From assembly GCF_031432315.1 (NCBI RefSeq), contig NZ_JAVKGO010000010.1, positions 1-64,000 of the forward strand: a stretch of DNA of 64,000 nt. The letters run 5' to 3'. Each line of letters opens with the position of its first letter. Within the stretch, counting starts at the first letter, position 1. The position numbers and the translations under genes were made by a program. This stretch comes from Serpentinicella sp031432315. Its GTDB lineage: Bacteria > Bacillota > Clostridia > Peptostreptococcales > Natronincolaceae. Of this stretch, positions 17,686 through 26,024 are shown one piece after another. The notes beneath the pieces were generated by a model. That model was not told where the DNA came from. It saw nothing but the letters and a program-made list of their open reading frames with translations, and made no database searches.

Positions 17686-18759
17686 ATGAAATATAATATA
17701 GCGACGATTCCTGGGGATGGAATTGGACCGGATATAATAGAACAAACAATATTAGTACTTGAGAAAGTAGGGCAAAAGTACGGACATGAGTTTGATTTCA
17801 CAGAAGTGCTTGCTGGTGGATGTGCTATTGATGCTAAAGGAGAACCTTTACCAAAAGAGACCGTAGAAGTTTGCCAGAAAAGTGATTCAGTTCTTCTAGG
17901 TGCAGTAGGTGGTCCAAAGTGGGATAATTTACCTGGAGATGCTCGACCAGAACAAGCTCTATTAGGATTGAGAAGTGTACTTGGTCTGTTTGCTAATCTA
18001 AGACCAGCTTTACTACATAATGCACTAAAAGATGCTTGTCCTTTAAAACCAGAAATTGTTGGTGATGGCATTGACATTATGGTTGTAAGGGAATTAACTG
18101 GTGGGATCTACTTTGGGGATAGAGGTAGAAGAGCTGAAGGAAAAATGGGTGAAGAAGCTTATGATACCGAGGCATATAGTGTTGGAGAAATAAAGAGAAT
18201 AGCTAAAGCTGCTTTTGATATTGCAATGAAACGTAATAAAAAAGTAACAAGTATAGATAAAGCGAATATTTTAGAAAGCTCAAGACTTTGGCGCTCGGTA
18301 GTAACAGAAATGGCAAAGGATTATCCAGAAGTTTCATTAGAGCATATGTACGTTGACAATGCCGCAATGCAATTAGTTAGAGATCCAAAACAGTTTGATG
18401 TTATCGTTACAACAAATATGTTTGGAGATATTTTGTCAGATGAGGCGAGTATGATTACAGGCTCAATTGGAATGTTGCCTTCAGCAAGTCTTGGAGAAGG
18501 TGGACTAGGAATGTATGAACCAATTCATGGATCAGCTCCGGATATTGCAGGGCAAGACAAAGCAAATCCTATAGCAACTGTGGTATCAGCAGCTATGATG
18601 TTAAGATATTCATTTGGTTTAGATAAAGAAGCTGATGCAATAGAAGCAGCGGTTACTAAAGTCCTGGATCAAAAGTATCGTACTGGAGATATAATGAGTT
18701 CGGGTATGAAAATGGTTGGAACAAACGAAATGGGTAGATTAATTATAGAAAATATATAA
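17686..18759 (+). CDS. leuB: 3-isopropylmalate dehydrogenase
   Basis: NAD-dependent oxidative decarboxylase acting on 3-isopropylmalate, and on methylmalate in the citramalate route. The 357-aa protein has the family start IATIPGDGIGPDI and the signature ending in TNMFGDILSDEASM with metal-binding aspartates. The LRSVLGLFANLRPA segment carries substrate-binding arginines, and GSAPDIAGQDKANPIA is near the NAD site. RBS GGGGG at 17673-17677. A T-box-terminator-like hairpin (18765-18796) lies between its stop and ilvD. Confidence 0.95.
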   Translation: MKYNIATIPGDGIGPDIIEQTILVLEKVGQKYGHEFDFTEVLAGGCAIDAKGEPLPKETVEVCQKSDSVLLGAVGGPKWDNLPGDARPEQALLGLRSVLGLFANLRPALLHNALKDACPLKPEIVGDGIDIMVVRELTGGIYFGDRGRRAEGKMGEEAYDTEAYSVGEIKRIAKAAFDIAMKRNKKVTSIDKANILESSRLWRSVVTEMAKDYPEVSLEHMYVDNAAMQLVRDPKQFDVIVTTNMFGDILSDEASMITGSIGMLPSASLGEGGLGMYEPIHGSAPDIAGQDKANPIATVVSAAMMLRYSFGLDKEADAIEAAVTKVLDQKYRTGDIMSSGMKMVGTNEMGRLIIENI

Positions 18760-18764
18760 GCGTG

Positions 18765-18796
18765 ATCCTCGTCCTTACAATAGTAGGGACGAGGAT
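18765..18796 (+). other. T-box-terminator-like hairpin between leuB and ilvD
   Basis: The perfect 10-bp stem (18765-18774 with 18787-18796) is extended inward by four pairs including one T.G. The stem sequence ATCCTCGTCC matches the 5' arm of the operon's own T-box terminator (11143-11152). No T-box, specifier or T tract is present, so it is not a working T-box terminator. It may be a relic of a lost leader or an mRNA processing/stability element. Confidence 0.6.
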
Positions 18797-18856
18797 AATA
18801 TTATCTGAAACAATAAACCTTGACTGTTAATATGAATGCGGATTAGGAGTGATTAC

Positions 18857-20518
18857 ATGCGAAGTGATAGAGTAAAGACGGGCGTTGAACGAGCACCCCA
18901 TAGGTCATTGTTTAAAGCAATGGGCTATACAGATGAAGAAATAAAAGCACCTTTAATAGGTGTTGTGAATGCAAAGAATGAAATTGTGCCAGGACATATT
19001 AATTTAGATAAAATTGCAGAAGCGGTTAAAGCAGGCGTCAGAATTAAAGGTGGAACACCAATTGAGTTTCCAGCAATCGGTGTATGTGACGGTATTGCCA
19101 TGGGGCATGTAGGTATGCATTACTCTTTAGCTTCAAGAGAACTTATAGCTGACTCTATAGAAGCTATGGTAATGGCTCATGGTTTTGATGCACTAGTTAT
19201 GATACCTAATTGCGATAAAATTGTTCCAGCAATGCTAATGGCGGCAGCAAGAGTAAATATTCCAACGGTTGTTGTAAGTGGTGGACCAATGTTAGCAGGG
19301 AAAGTTAGAGAACAAGAAGTTAGCTTATCAAATGTTTTTGAAGCGGTTGGATCAGTAAAAACAGGAAAAATGACAGAGGATGAACTTTCTGACTATGAAG
19401 ATCATGCATGCCCAGGTTGTGGATCTTGTTCTGGTATGTTTACAGCAAATAGTATGAACTGTTTAACAGAAGTGTTGGGCATGGGTCTGCCTGGAAATGG
19501 AACAATTCCTGCTGTATATGCTGAAAGAATCCGTTTAGCAAAAAGAGCTGGTATGGCAGTATTAGATATTCTTGAGAAAGATATAAAACCAAAGGACATC
19601 ATGACAGAAAAAGCTTTCGATAATGCACTCACAGTAGATATGGCCCTTGGATGTAGTACCAACAGTATGCTCCACTTACCAGCTATTGCTTATGAGGCAG
19701 GTATTGACTTAGATCTGGAAAAAGCGAACGAGATTAGTGCAAAAACACCTAACCTGTGCAAATTAAGTCCTGCAGGACCAGACCATATTGAAGATTTGTA
19801 TGCTGCCGGAGGTGTTGCAGCAGTTATGAAAGAACTTACTAAAAAAGAACTACTACATGTTGACTTACCAACTGTGACAGGGAAAAGTATAAAAGAAAAT
19901 ATTCAAAGTGTTAACAATTTGAATACCAAAGTTATTAGAACCATTGAGAATCCATACAGCAATACCGGCGGGATTGCTGTATTAAAAGGTAATATTGCAC
20001 CAATGGGATGTGTTGTAAAAAGATCGGCTGTAGCGAAAGAAATGCTTCAGCATAAAGGACCAGCACGAGTATTTGAGTCTGAAGAGGATGTTATAGAAGC
20101 GATATTAGGTGGAAAAATTAATAAAGGTGAAGTAGTAGTGATCCGATATGAAGGGCCTAAAGGTGGACCAGGTATGAGGGAGATGCTATCACCGACATCA
20201 GCACTAGCTGGTATGGGTTTAGATAAAGATGTGGCATTAATTACAGATGGACGGTTTAGTGGAGCTACAAGAGGAGCCTCCATTGGACATATATCACCAG
20301 AGGCTGCAGAAGGTGGACCAATTGCCCTTGTAGAAGAAGGGGATATGATTGAAATCGACATAAATAATGGTACAATTCACCTAGAAGTAAGTGAGGAAGC
20401 ACTAACAAAGAGAAAAGAAAAATGGGTAGCACCTGAACCTAAAATTAAAACTGGATACTTGTCTAGATATGCTAAGTTAGTGACATCTGCAAGTACCGGA
20501 GCAGTTTTAAAAGTATAA
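18857..20518 (+). CDS. ilvD: dihydroxy-acid dehydratase
   Basis: Iron-sulfur dehydratase giving the 2-oxo acids for valine/leucine and isoleucine. The 553-aa protein has the cysteines expected for the cluster in PNCDK and in CPGCGSCSGMFTANSM, plus GRFSGATRG near the C-terminus. I chose ATG 18857, preceded by AGGAG at 18845-18849; the ATG at 18836 in the same frame has no site. The 97-base gap from leuB is the longest in the operon and contains the hairpin noted above, so ilvD-ilvB may be a later addition to the operon. Confidence 0.95.
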   Translation: MRSDRVKTGVERAPHRSLFKAMGYTDEEIKAPLIGVVNAKNEIVPGHINLDKIAEAVKAGVRIKGGTPIEFPAIGVCDGIAMGHVGMHYSLASRELIADSIEAMVMAHGFDALVMIPNCDKIVPAMLMAAARVNIPTVVVSGGPMLAGKVREQEVSLSNVFEAVGSVKTGKMTEDELSDYEDHACPGCGSCSGMFTANSMNCLTEVLGMGLPGNGTIPAVYAERIRLAKRAGMAVLDILEKDIKPKDIMTEKAFDNALTVDMALGCSTNSMLHLPAIAYEAGIDLDLEKANEISAKTPNLCKLSPAGPDHIEDLYAAGGVAAVMKELTKKELLHVDLPTVTGKSIKENIQSVNNLNTKVIRTIENPYSNTGGIAVLKGNIAPMGCVVKRSAVAKEMLQHKGPARVFESEEDVIEAILGGKINKGEVVVIRYEGPKGGPGMREMLSPTSALAGMGLDKDVALITDGRFSGATRGASIGHISPEAAEGGPIALVEEGDMIEIDINNGTIHLEVSEEALTKRKEKWVAPEPKIKTGYLSRYAKLVTSASTGAVLKV

Positions 20519-20538
20519 ATATATTAAGGGGGAGAACA

Positions 20539-22206
20539 ATGCGACTAACAGGAGCAGATATTTTGATTGAATGTTTATTAGAGCAGGGCGTAGATACTGT
20601 ATTCGGCTATCCTGGTGGTGCTGTTTTAAATATATATGACTCACTTTATAAATATCAAGATAAAATAAAACATATATTAACGGCTCACGAGCAAGGAGCT
20701 TCTCATGCAGCGGATGGGTATGCCCGTTCAACTGGGAAAGTAGGTGTATGTATCGCTACATCTGGACCAGGAGCTACTAATTTAGTGACAGGGATAGCTA
20801 CAGCTCATATGGACTCAGTACCTATGGTTGCGATTACCGGAAATGTACCTTTGTCTCTACTAGGAAAAGACAGTTTTCAAGAGGTAGATATTACAGGGAT
20901 TACTATGCCCATAACAAAGCATAATTTTATCGTGAAGGATGTAGAAGATCTAGGTGATATTGTACGAAAAGCATTCTATATTGCTCAAGAAGGAAGACCA
21001 GGACCTGTACTTATTGATATTCCAAAAGATATCACTATTCAGATGACAGAGTATAGCAATCAAAAGCCTAAAGAGGTCAAAAGAAATACTCAAAATATAG
21101 AACAAAAAGATTTAGAAAATGCAGTAAATCTTCTTAAGAATGCAAAGAGACCATCACTTTATGTAGGTGGGGGGGTAGTAACCTCTGGAGCTTCTGAAGA
21201 ATTGGTTACTTTAGCTGAAAAATTACAAATACCTGTAACTTCAAGCTTAATGGGACTTGGTGGATTTCCAGGTGGACATGAGCTTTTTACTGGTATGGTA
21301 GGTATGCATGGAACAAAAGTATCTAGTCAGATTGTTACAGAATGTGATTTATTAATTGCAGTAGGAGCTCGTTTTAGTGATCGAGTAATTGGAAAAGCGG
21401 ATCAATTTGCTGCAGATGCACAAGTTTTACAGATTGATATAGATGCAGCTGAAATTAATAAAAATATCTTAACGACCCATCATGTTGTCGGGGATATTAA
21501 AGAGGTACTTGTTAAGATAAATGATGGTTTATCACCACAAAAACAAACAGACTGGATAAATCGACTTAAAGAGTTGAAAAATACTTATGCATTAAAGTAC
21601 TGTAATGATGGGTCGCTGAAGCCACAGTTTATAATAGAAAAGATATCGGAATTAACAAAAGGAGATGCAGTTATAGCAACAGAGGTAGGTCAAAATCAAA
21701 TGTGGACTGCTCAATACTATAAGTTCCAGAACCCTAGAACATTTTTATCTTCAGGAGGCTTAGGAACAATGGGGTATGGATTAGGCGCATCTTTAGGAGC
21801 AAAAATGGGCATGCCTGAAAAGACAGTATTTAATATAGCCGGTGATGGATGTTTTGGAATGAACTGTAACGAGCTGGCAACTGCGGTGACTTACAACATT
21901 CCAGTTATAATCGTAATATTAAACAATCGTGTCTTAGGCATGGTTCGTCAGTGGCAAAATATGTTTTTTGATGAGCGATATTCAGAAACTAATTTAGAAG
22001 ATCGAGGAACAGACTTTGTAAAATTAGCAGAAGCTTTTGGGGCAACTGCATATAACGTAAAAGAACCAGAAGAAGTAGAACAAGTATTGAAAAATGCTTT
22101 AAGTGTAAATGGACCTGTAGTAATAAACTGTGAAATTGATAGAGAAGAAAAAGTTTTACCAATGGTACCACCGGGTGCATCACTTAAAGAGATAATTGTA
22201 GAATAA
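20539..22206 (+). CDS. ilvB: acetolactate synthase large (catalytic) subunit
   Basis: ThDP/FAD enzyme making acetolactate from two pyruvates, or acetohydroxybutyrate with 2-oxobutyrate. The 555-aa protein has the three ThDP-family domains. The catalytic glutamate is in HEQGASHAADGYAR, the FAD-binding middle domain follows, and the Mg-ThDP motif runs from GDGCFGMNCNELAT to the NN of VILNN. RBS AAGGGGGAG at 20526-20534. It is the last gene of the operon and ends at a strong terminator (22215-22259). Its regulatory partner IlvN is the first gene. Confidence 0.96.
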   Translation: MRLTGADILIECLLEQGVDTVFGYPGGAVLNIYDSLYKYQDKIKHILTAHEQGASHAADGYARSTGKVGVCIATSGPGATNLVTGIATAHMDSVPMVAITGNVPLSLLGKDSFQEVDITGITMPITKHNFIVKDVEDLGDIVRKAFYIAQEGRPGPVLIDIPKDITIQMTEYSNQKPKEVKRNTQNIEQKDLENAVNLLKNAKRPSLYVGGGVVTSGASEELVTLAEKLQIPVTSSLMGLGGFPGGHELFTGMVGMHGTKVSSQIVTECDLLIAVGARFSDRVIGKADQFAADAQVLQIDIDAAEINKNILTTHHVVGDIKEVLVKINDGLSPQKQTDWINRLKELKNTYALKYCNDGSLKPQFIIEKISELTKGDAVIATEVGQNQMWTAQYYKFQNPRTFLSSGGLGTMGYGLGASLGAKMGMPEKTVFNIAGDGCFGMNCNELATAVTYNIPVIIVILNNRVLGMVRQWQNMFFDERYSETNLEDRGTDFVKLAEAFGATAYNVKEPEEVEQVLKNALSVNGPVVINCEIDREEKVLPMVPPGASLKEIIVE

Positions 22207-22214
22207 CTTAGAAA

Positions 22215-22259
22215 TAAAATGATAGAAAATTTATACTTTCTATCATTTTATTTTTTTTT
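22215..22259 (+). terminator. intrinsic terminator ending the ilv-leu operon
   Basis: A 13-bp A/T-rich stem (22216-22228 with 22237-22249) followed by a run of T to 22259. Confidence 0.88.
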
Positions 22260-22302
22260 GCACATATTTATAAAAGGTATAAAAGAAAAAGGGGGATTTG
22301 AA

Positions 22303-22512
22303 ATGTACGTAGATGATTATATTAAAAAAACAAAGGACAAGTACAGAGTAGGGGATAAACTTAATATCGAAAACTATTCTAAAAAGAAAGAAGAAGGAAC
22401 TATAGTACAAATTACAAATTACTTTGCTGTAGTACAGTTTAAAAATTGGAAAGAGTGCTTTCATTGGCATGACCTACATATAAGGAATATAGAACCAAGA
22501 CGACCTAATTAA
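22303..22512 (+). CDS. small conserved-looking protein, 69 aa, unknown function
   Basis: The frame opens at ATG 22303 after GGGGGA at 22291-22296. The longer in-frame start at 22219 would sit inside the ilvB terminator and is rejected. The protein is charged and soluble, with a lysine-rich first half and a beta-rich second half (GTIVQITNYFAVVQF, then KECFHWHDL) that looks like a small SH3-like barrel. No signal peptide or membrane segment is present. It lies alone between the ilv-leu terminator and a hairpin at 22522-22551. I do not recognise the family, and the function is unknown. Confidence 0.65.
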   Translation: MYVDDYIKKTKDKYRVGDKLNIENYSKKKEEGTIVQITNYFAVVQFKNWKECFHWHDLHIRNIEPRRPN

Positions 22513-22521
22513 TAAATAATG

Positions 22522-22551
22522 CAGGGGTTGTGATATTTCTCACAAACCCTG
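22522..22551 (+). promoter_or_regulatory. hairpin containing a CRP/FNR-type palindrome upstream of hcp
   Basis: The core TTGTGA (22528-22533), six bases, TCACAA (22540-22545) is a perfect CRP/FNR-type palindrome. This is the form described for the nitrosative-stress regulator HcpR in some anaerobes. It is centred about 58-62 bases before the predicted hcp start, a class I activator position. The same palindrome, extended by CAGGG/CCCTG, could also be the terminator of the preceding small gene, although its tail is poor in T. Both uses are possible. Confidence 0.5.
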
Positions 22552-22559
22552 TTATTTAA

Positions 22560-22588
22560 TTGACATTTAGGTATTGCAATACTAAAAT
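22560..22588 (+). promoter_or_regulatory. hcp promoter with a palindromic operator in the spacer
   Basis: TTGACA (22560-22565), 17-base spacer, TAAAAT (22583-22588). The spacer contains the perfect 12-base palindrome GTATTGCAATAC (22571-22582), which abuts the -10 box. A protein bound there would block RNA polymerase. The convergent Rrf2 regulator is the natural candidate. Confidence 0.7.
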
Positions 22589-22663
22589 ACTAATATAACC
22601 AATTATTACTTACCGATTGATGTGAAAAAATCAATCAAATTATATTAAATGGAGGGATAAATT

Positions 22664-24304
22664 ATGAGTATGTTTTGTTATCAATGTCAAGAAGCTGCCA
22701 AAGGAACAGGGTGTACAGTAAGAGGTGTATGTGGAAAAACTTCTGATGTGGCAAATTTACAAGATTTATTAATTTATACGTTGAAAGGGATTTCAATCTA
22801 TAACCTTGAAGCTAAAAAAGCTGGAGTAAACAATGAAAGAGCAGATAAGTTTGTAATGGAAAGTTTATTTGCAACAATTACAAATGCAAACTTTAGCAAT
22901 CAAGATTTTACAAATAGAGTTAAAGAAGCGCTAGAAATAAGGGAAGAAATTAAAACACAACTTAAAAATGAAAATGTTAATTTAGAAGCAGACCTTCATG
23001 ACAGTGCATTATGGTACGATGATACAAGAGAAGGATTTGAAGCAAAAGCTAGAGAAATTGGCATTTTATCTACTGAGAACGAAGATGTTAGATCTTTAAG
23101 AGAGTTAATGATATATGGTGTAAAAGGTATGGCTGCTTATGCAGAACATGCATTTGTATTATCACATAAAAAACAAGAAATATTTGATTTTATGCAAAAA
23201 GCTTTAGTTGCAACTACTAAAGATGATCTATCAGTAGATGAACTTGTGGCATTAACAATGGAAACAGGGAAATATGGTGTAGAAGTAATGGCTATGCTAG
23301 ACGAAGCAAATACATCAACTTATGGAAACCCTGAAATAACAAAAGTAAACATCGGCGTGAGAAATAATCCGGCTATTTTAGTAAGTGGTCATGACCTAAA
23401 GGACTTTGAACAACTTTTAGAACAAACAAAAGGAACTGGTGTTGATGTATATACCCATAGTGAAATGTTACCTGCTAACTACTATCCAGCATTTAAGAAG
23501 TATGATCATTTTGTTGGAAACTACGGGAATGCATGGTGGAAACAAGATAAAGAATTTGAGTCATTCAATGGTCCAATTTTAATGACAACAAACTGTTTAG
23601 TACCTCCAAAAGCTTCATACAAAGACAGAGTATATACAACTGGTGTTGTTGGCTTTGATGGACTAAAGCATATAGAAGGAAAAGATGGTGCAAAAGATTT
23701 CACTGAGATTATTGAATTAGCGAAAAAATGTGATGCTCCACAAGAAATTGAAAAAGGTGAAATAGTAGGTGGATTTGCACACAATGCTGTCTTAGGCTTA
23801 GCAGATAAAGTGGTAGAAGCAGTAAAAACCGGTGCCATTAAGAAGTTTGTAGTAATGGCAGGTTGTGATGGTAGAATGAACAGTAGAAACTATTACACAG
23901 ACTTTGCAGAGCAATTACCACAAGATTCTGTTATATTAACAGCAGGATGTGCTAAATATAGATACAACAAACTTAATTTAGGTGATATCGGAGGCATTCC
24001 TAGAGTATTGGATGCGGGACAGTGTAACGATTCTTATTCATTAGCAGTTATTGCACTTAAGTTAAAAGAAGTTTTTGGATTAGAAGATGTAAATGAACTA
24101 CCAATCGCGTACAACATTGCATGGTACGAGCAAAAAGCAGTTATTGTTCTTTTAGCTTTACTTCATTTAGGCGTAAAAAATATTCACTTAGGACCAACAC
24201 TACCGGCTTTCTTATCTCCAAATGTAGCTAATGTTTTAGTAGAAAACTTTGGAATCGCTGGAATTACAGATGTAGAAACAGATATTGAAAAAATGGTACT
24301 TTAA
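22664..24304 (+). CDS. hcp: hydroxylamine reductase / hybrid cluster protein
   Basis: Cytosolic Fe-S/hybrid-cluster enzyme linked to nitric oxide and hydroxylamine detoxification in anaerobes. The 546-aa protein is a class I Hcp. The N-terminal cysteine motif CYQCQEAAKGTGCTVRGVC ligates the first cluster. C-terminal hybrid-cluster ligands are visible in MAGCDGR, TAGCAKYR and DAGQCNDSY. RBS GGAGGG at 22651-22656. It is monocistronic, with a consensus promoter that has a palindromic operator in the spacer and a second palindrome upstream. It is convergent with an Rrf2-type regulator across a bidirectional terminator. Confidence 0.96.
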   Translation: MSMFCYQCQEAAKGTGCTVRGVCGKTSDVANLQDLLIYTLKGISIYNLEAKKAGVNNERADKFVMESLFATITNANFSNQDFTNRVKEALEIREEIKTQLKNENVNLEADLHDSALWYDDTREGFEAKAREIGILSTENEDVRSLRELMIYGVKGMAAYAEHAFVLSHKKQEIFDFMQKALVATTKDDLSVDELVALTMETGKYGVEVMAMLDEANTSTYGNPEITKVNIGVRNNPAILVSGHDLKDFEQLLEQTKGTGVDVYTHSEMLPANYYPAFKKYDHFVGNYGNAWWKQDKEFESFNGPILMTTNCLVPPKASYKDRVYTTGVVGFDGLKHIEGKDGAKDFTEIIELAKKCDAPQEIEKGEIVGGFAHNAVLGLADKVVEAVKTGAIKKFVVMAGCDGRMNSRNYYTDFAEQLPQDSVILTAGCAKYRYNKLNLGDIGGIPRVLDAGQCNDSYSLAVIALKLKEVFGLEDVNELPIAYNIAWYEQKAVIVLLALLHLGVKNIHLGPTLPAFLSPNVANVLVENFGIAGITDVETDIEKMVL

Positions 24305-24344
24305 GAATAACATCAAGAAAGTTACAAAGTGATATAAAAATAAT

Positions 24345-24383
24345 GAAAAAAGTATGGTGAATCTAATTCGCCATACTTTTTTC
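24345..24383. terminator. bidirectional terminator between hcp and the Rrf2 gene
   Basis: A 16-bp stem (24345-24360 with 24368-24383) with one T.G pair. It has A and T runs at its base, so it works for both converging transcripts. Confidence 0.85.
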
Positions 24384-24462
24384 ATTCAGTAAATTAAATT
24401 ATTTTAAAATCTTTTAATATATAAAATTAAATAAGTTCTCTAGCAACATCAGGGTGTAGTTA

Positions 24463-24882
24463 TTAATTTTCAAGTTTTGTAGATATAAAATGACTAAGGT
24501 GCTTTTTCTTTAAAAAAGCAACAATCTCATCATTTGCTTTGTCTAATACATCATCAAAAATGCAATGTCTAAATGAACATAAATTACAATTAGTAGGACA
24601 CTTTTTTACATTTATGGGGCCTTCGACAGTTTCAAAAATATCATAAAAGGATATTTCATCTGGAGATAAATTAAGTTTAAATCCCCCTTTAGGTCCCCGT
24701 ACAGAACGAATAAAACCTGCTCTCACTAATCTTTGTAATATTTTTGATAAATGAAATTCAGAAGCCGATGTTTCCTTTGCAATTTCCTTAACATTAATTA
24801 GATCTTGTTCTTTTTGTGCAATTAAAATCATGCTATGAATTGCTAATGTTGCCATTTCAGATAGATTGATAATTCCAGACAT
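24463..24882 (-). CDS. Rrf2-family transcriptional regulator with a cysteine cluster
   Basis: A 139-aa winged-helix regulator. The N-terminal helix-turn-helix and wing region runs through SEFHLSKILQRLVRAGFI and VRGPKGGF. The C-terminal half holds four cysteines (C95, C99, C102, C107) that could bind an Fe-S cluster, as in IscR and NsrR. Start ATG 24882 has GGAGG eight bases upstream; the TTG at 24897 overlaps that site. It faces hcp, so a role as an NO- or redox-sensing regulator of hcp is a good inference. IscR-like or CymR-like roles remain possible, but no isc or cysteine genes are nearby. Confidence 0.88.
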   Translation of the reverse strand: MSGIINLSEMATLAIHSMILIAQKEQDLINVKEIAKETSASEFHLSKILQRLVRAGFIRSVRGPKGGFKLNLSPDEISFYDIFETVEGPINVKKCPTNCNLCSFRHCIFDDVLDKANDEIVAFLKKKHLSHFISTKLEN

Positions 24883-25018
24883 ATGTAGATCCTCCAAATT
24901 TGTTTGTAAAAATGAGATTTGATAGTATTATTTTTCAAATATAACACAATGCCTTCTTTTATATAAAAATTTATATATTTTAATAAGTTAAATCGTAAAT
25001 ACCTTTATTTTGTATATA

Positions 25019-25046
25019 GAATATGATTAAAAATTAAACATATACT
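25019..25046 (+). promoter_or_regulatory. sigma-E-like mother-cell promoter for ytxC
   Basis: GAATATG (25019-25025), 13-base spacer, CATATACT (25039-25046). Matches sigma-E consensus KMATATT / CATACAHT at 6 of 7 and 7 of 8 positions. Confidence 0.5.
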
Positions 25047-25073
25047 ACTAATACAATAGAAAGGAGTGAAGAA

Positions 25074-25973
25074 ATGCAGTTGTTATCTATTGTAACAGAC
25101 AACGATGTAAATTTACTACAGTCAATCATCTATAACGAGATAAAAGCCTTGCGAAATGAAGGTGTTTTTATAGATAAAGAAATAAATAAAGATAAGCATT
25201 ATTATATACTAAAATATATGGTTGATACAGAATCAATAAAAGATTATCCAAAAGAGGATTTTAACAATAAGTTTGCTTATTATATAGCCAATGCATTATG
25301 TAAATTTATAAGAGCTGGTGAAGAAAAAAATGTATTCGAAGATATCATTAATTACGAATATAATTATTTTACTACATCAGAAAAAAAAGATATACTAACC
25401 CGGGCTTTAGATTTGGTGAAAAACCAAAAAAAATTAAAAGAATTATTTTTGGAAATTAATAATGAATGCATAACAAAGGAACTAGTTGATTATTTAAAAA
25501 CCAATAGCCAAATTAATATAAAAGGCCTAATAACCTTTAGGTTAAAATCATATTCTGACTCCCTAAAAGAAGTAGTGGATCAGGCAGTAGAAGATTTTCT
25601 AATGGACAAAGAGTACAATGAGTTTATTAAGCTATTAAAATATTTTGTGGATATACAAGAACCAAAATTAGAAGTAGTTAACATATATCTAAAATCAGAA
25701 GGAAAATATAGTTTATATGACCATACAGGAAAAGAAATAAATAACGATTATCTTAGGATTATTGCCCAAGAAATGAACGAAAAAGATGTCAATTATGATG
25801 ACCTTTTAATCAGTTCTTTAATTACAATTGCACCTAATGAAATAATTATCCATAAAACTGAAAAAAATAGTGAAGAAATAACAAAGACGATAAAACGAAT
25901 TTTTATGAACAAAGTCCAATTGTGCGAAGGCTGTGAATATTGTATAATTAAGTCGAATGTAAAAAAAGAGTAA
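25074..25973 (+). CDS. ytxC: sporulation protein YtxC
   Basis: A 299-aa protein of the YtxC family, known from spore formers and located next to thrS in Bacillus, as it nearly is here. It starts with LLSIVTDNDVNLLQSII. It is mostly helical and charged, with no signal peptide or clear membrane helix, and it ends with a small cysteine motif (CEGCEYC). Start ATG 25074 follows AAAGGAG at 25060-25066. A sigma-E-like promoter lies upstream. The biochemical role is unknown in any organism that I know of. The recognition rests on overall resemblance plus synteny. Confidence 0.75.
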   Translation: MQLLSIVTDNDVNLLQSIIYNEIKALRNEGVFIDKEINKDKHYYILKYMVDTESIKDYPKEDFNNKFAYYIANALCKFIRAGEEKNVFEDIINYEYNYFTTSEKKDILTRALDLVKNQKKLKELFLEINNECITKELVDYLKTNSQINIKGLITFRLKSYSDSLKEVVDQAVEDFLMDKEYNEFIKLLKYFVDIQEPKLEVVNIYLKSEGKYSLYDHTGKEINNDYLRIIAQEMNEKDVNYDDLLISSLITIAPNEIIIHKTEKNSEEITKTIKRIFMNKVQLCEGCEYCIIKSNVKKE

Positions 25974-25976
25974 TTA

Positions 25977-26002
25977 AAAACTCCAGAAACTTCTGGAGTT
26001 TT
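25977..26002 (+). terminator. terminator after ytxC
   Basis: Perfect 12-bp stem (25977-25988 with 25991-26002) ending in TTTT, but with a 2-base formal loop and few T beyond. The next ribosome binding site follows at once, so some read-through into the DUF445 gene is likely. Confidence 0.6.
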
Positions 26003-26024
26003 ATTAACAAAAGAAGGTGATCAT

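Noticed and set aside
18797..18840. Internal promoter for ilvD (TTGACT near 18819)
   Set aside because: The -35 is fair but no acceptable -10 lies at the proper distance.
22219..22302. Longer N-terminus for the 69-aa protein from ATG 22219
   Set aside because: It would start inside the ilvB terminator stem and has no ribosome binding site; ATG 22303 has GGGGGA upstream.
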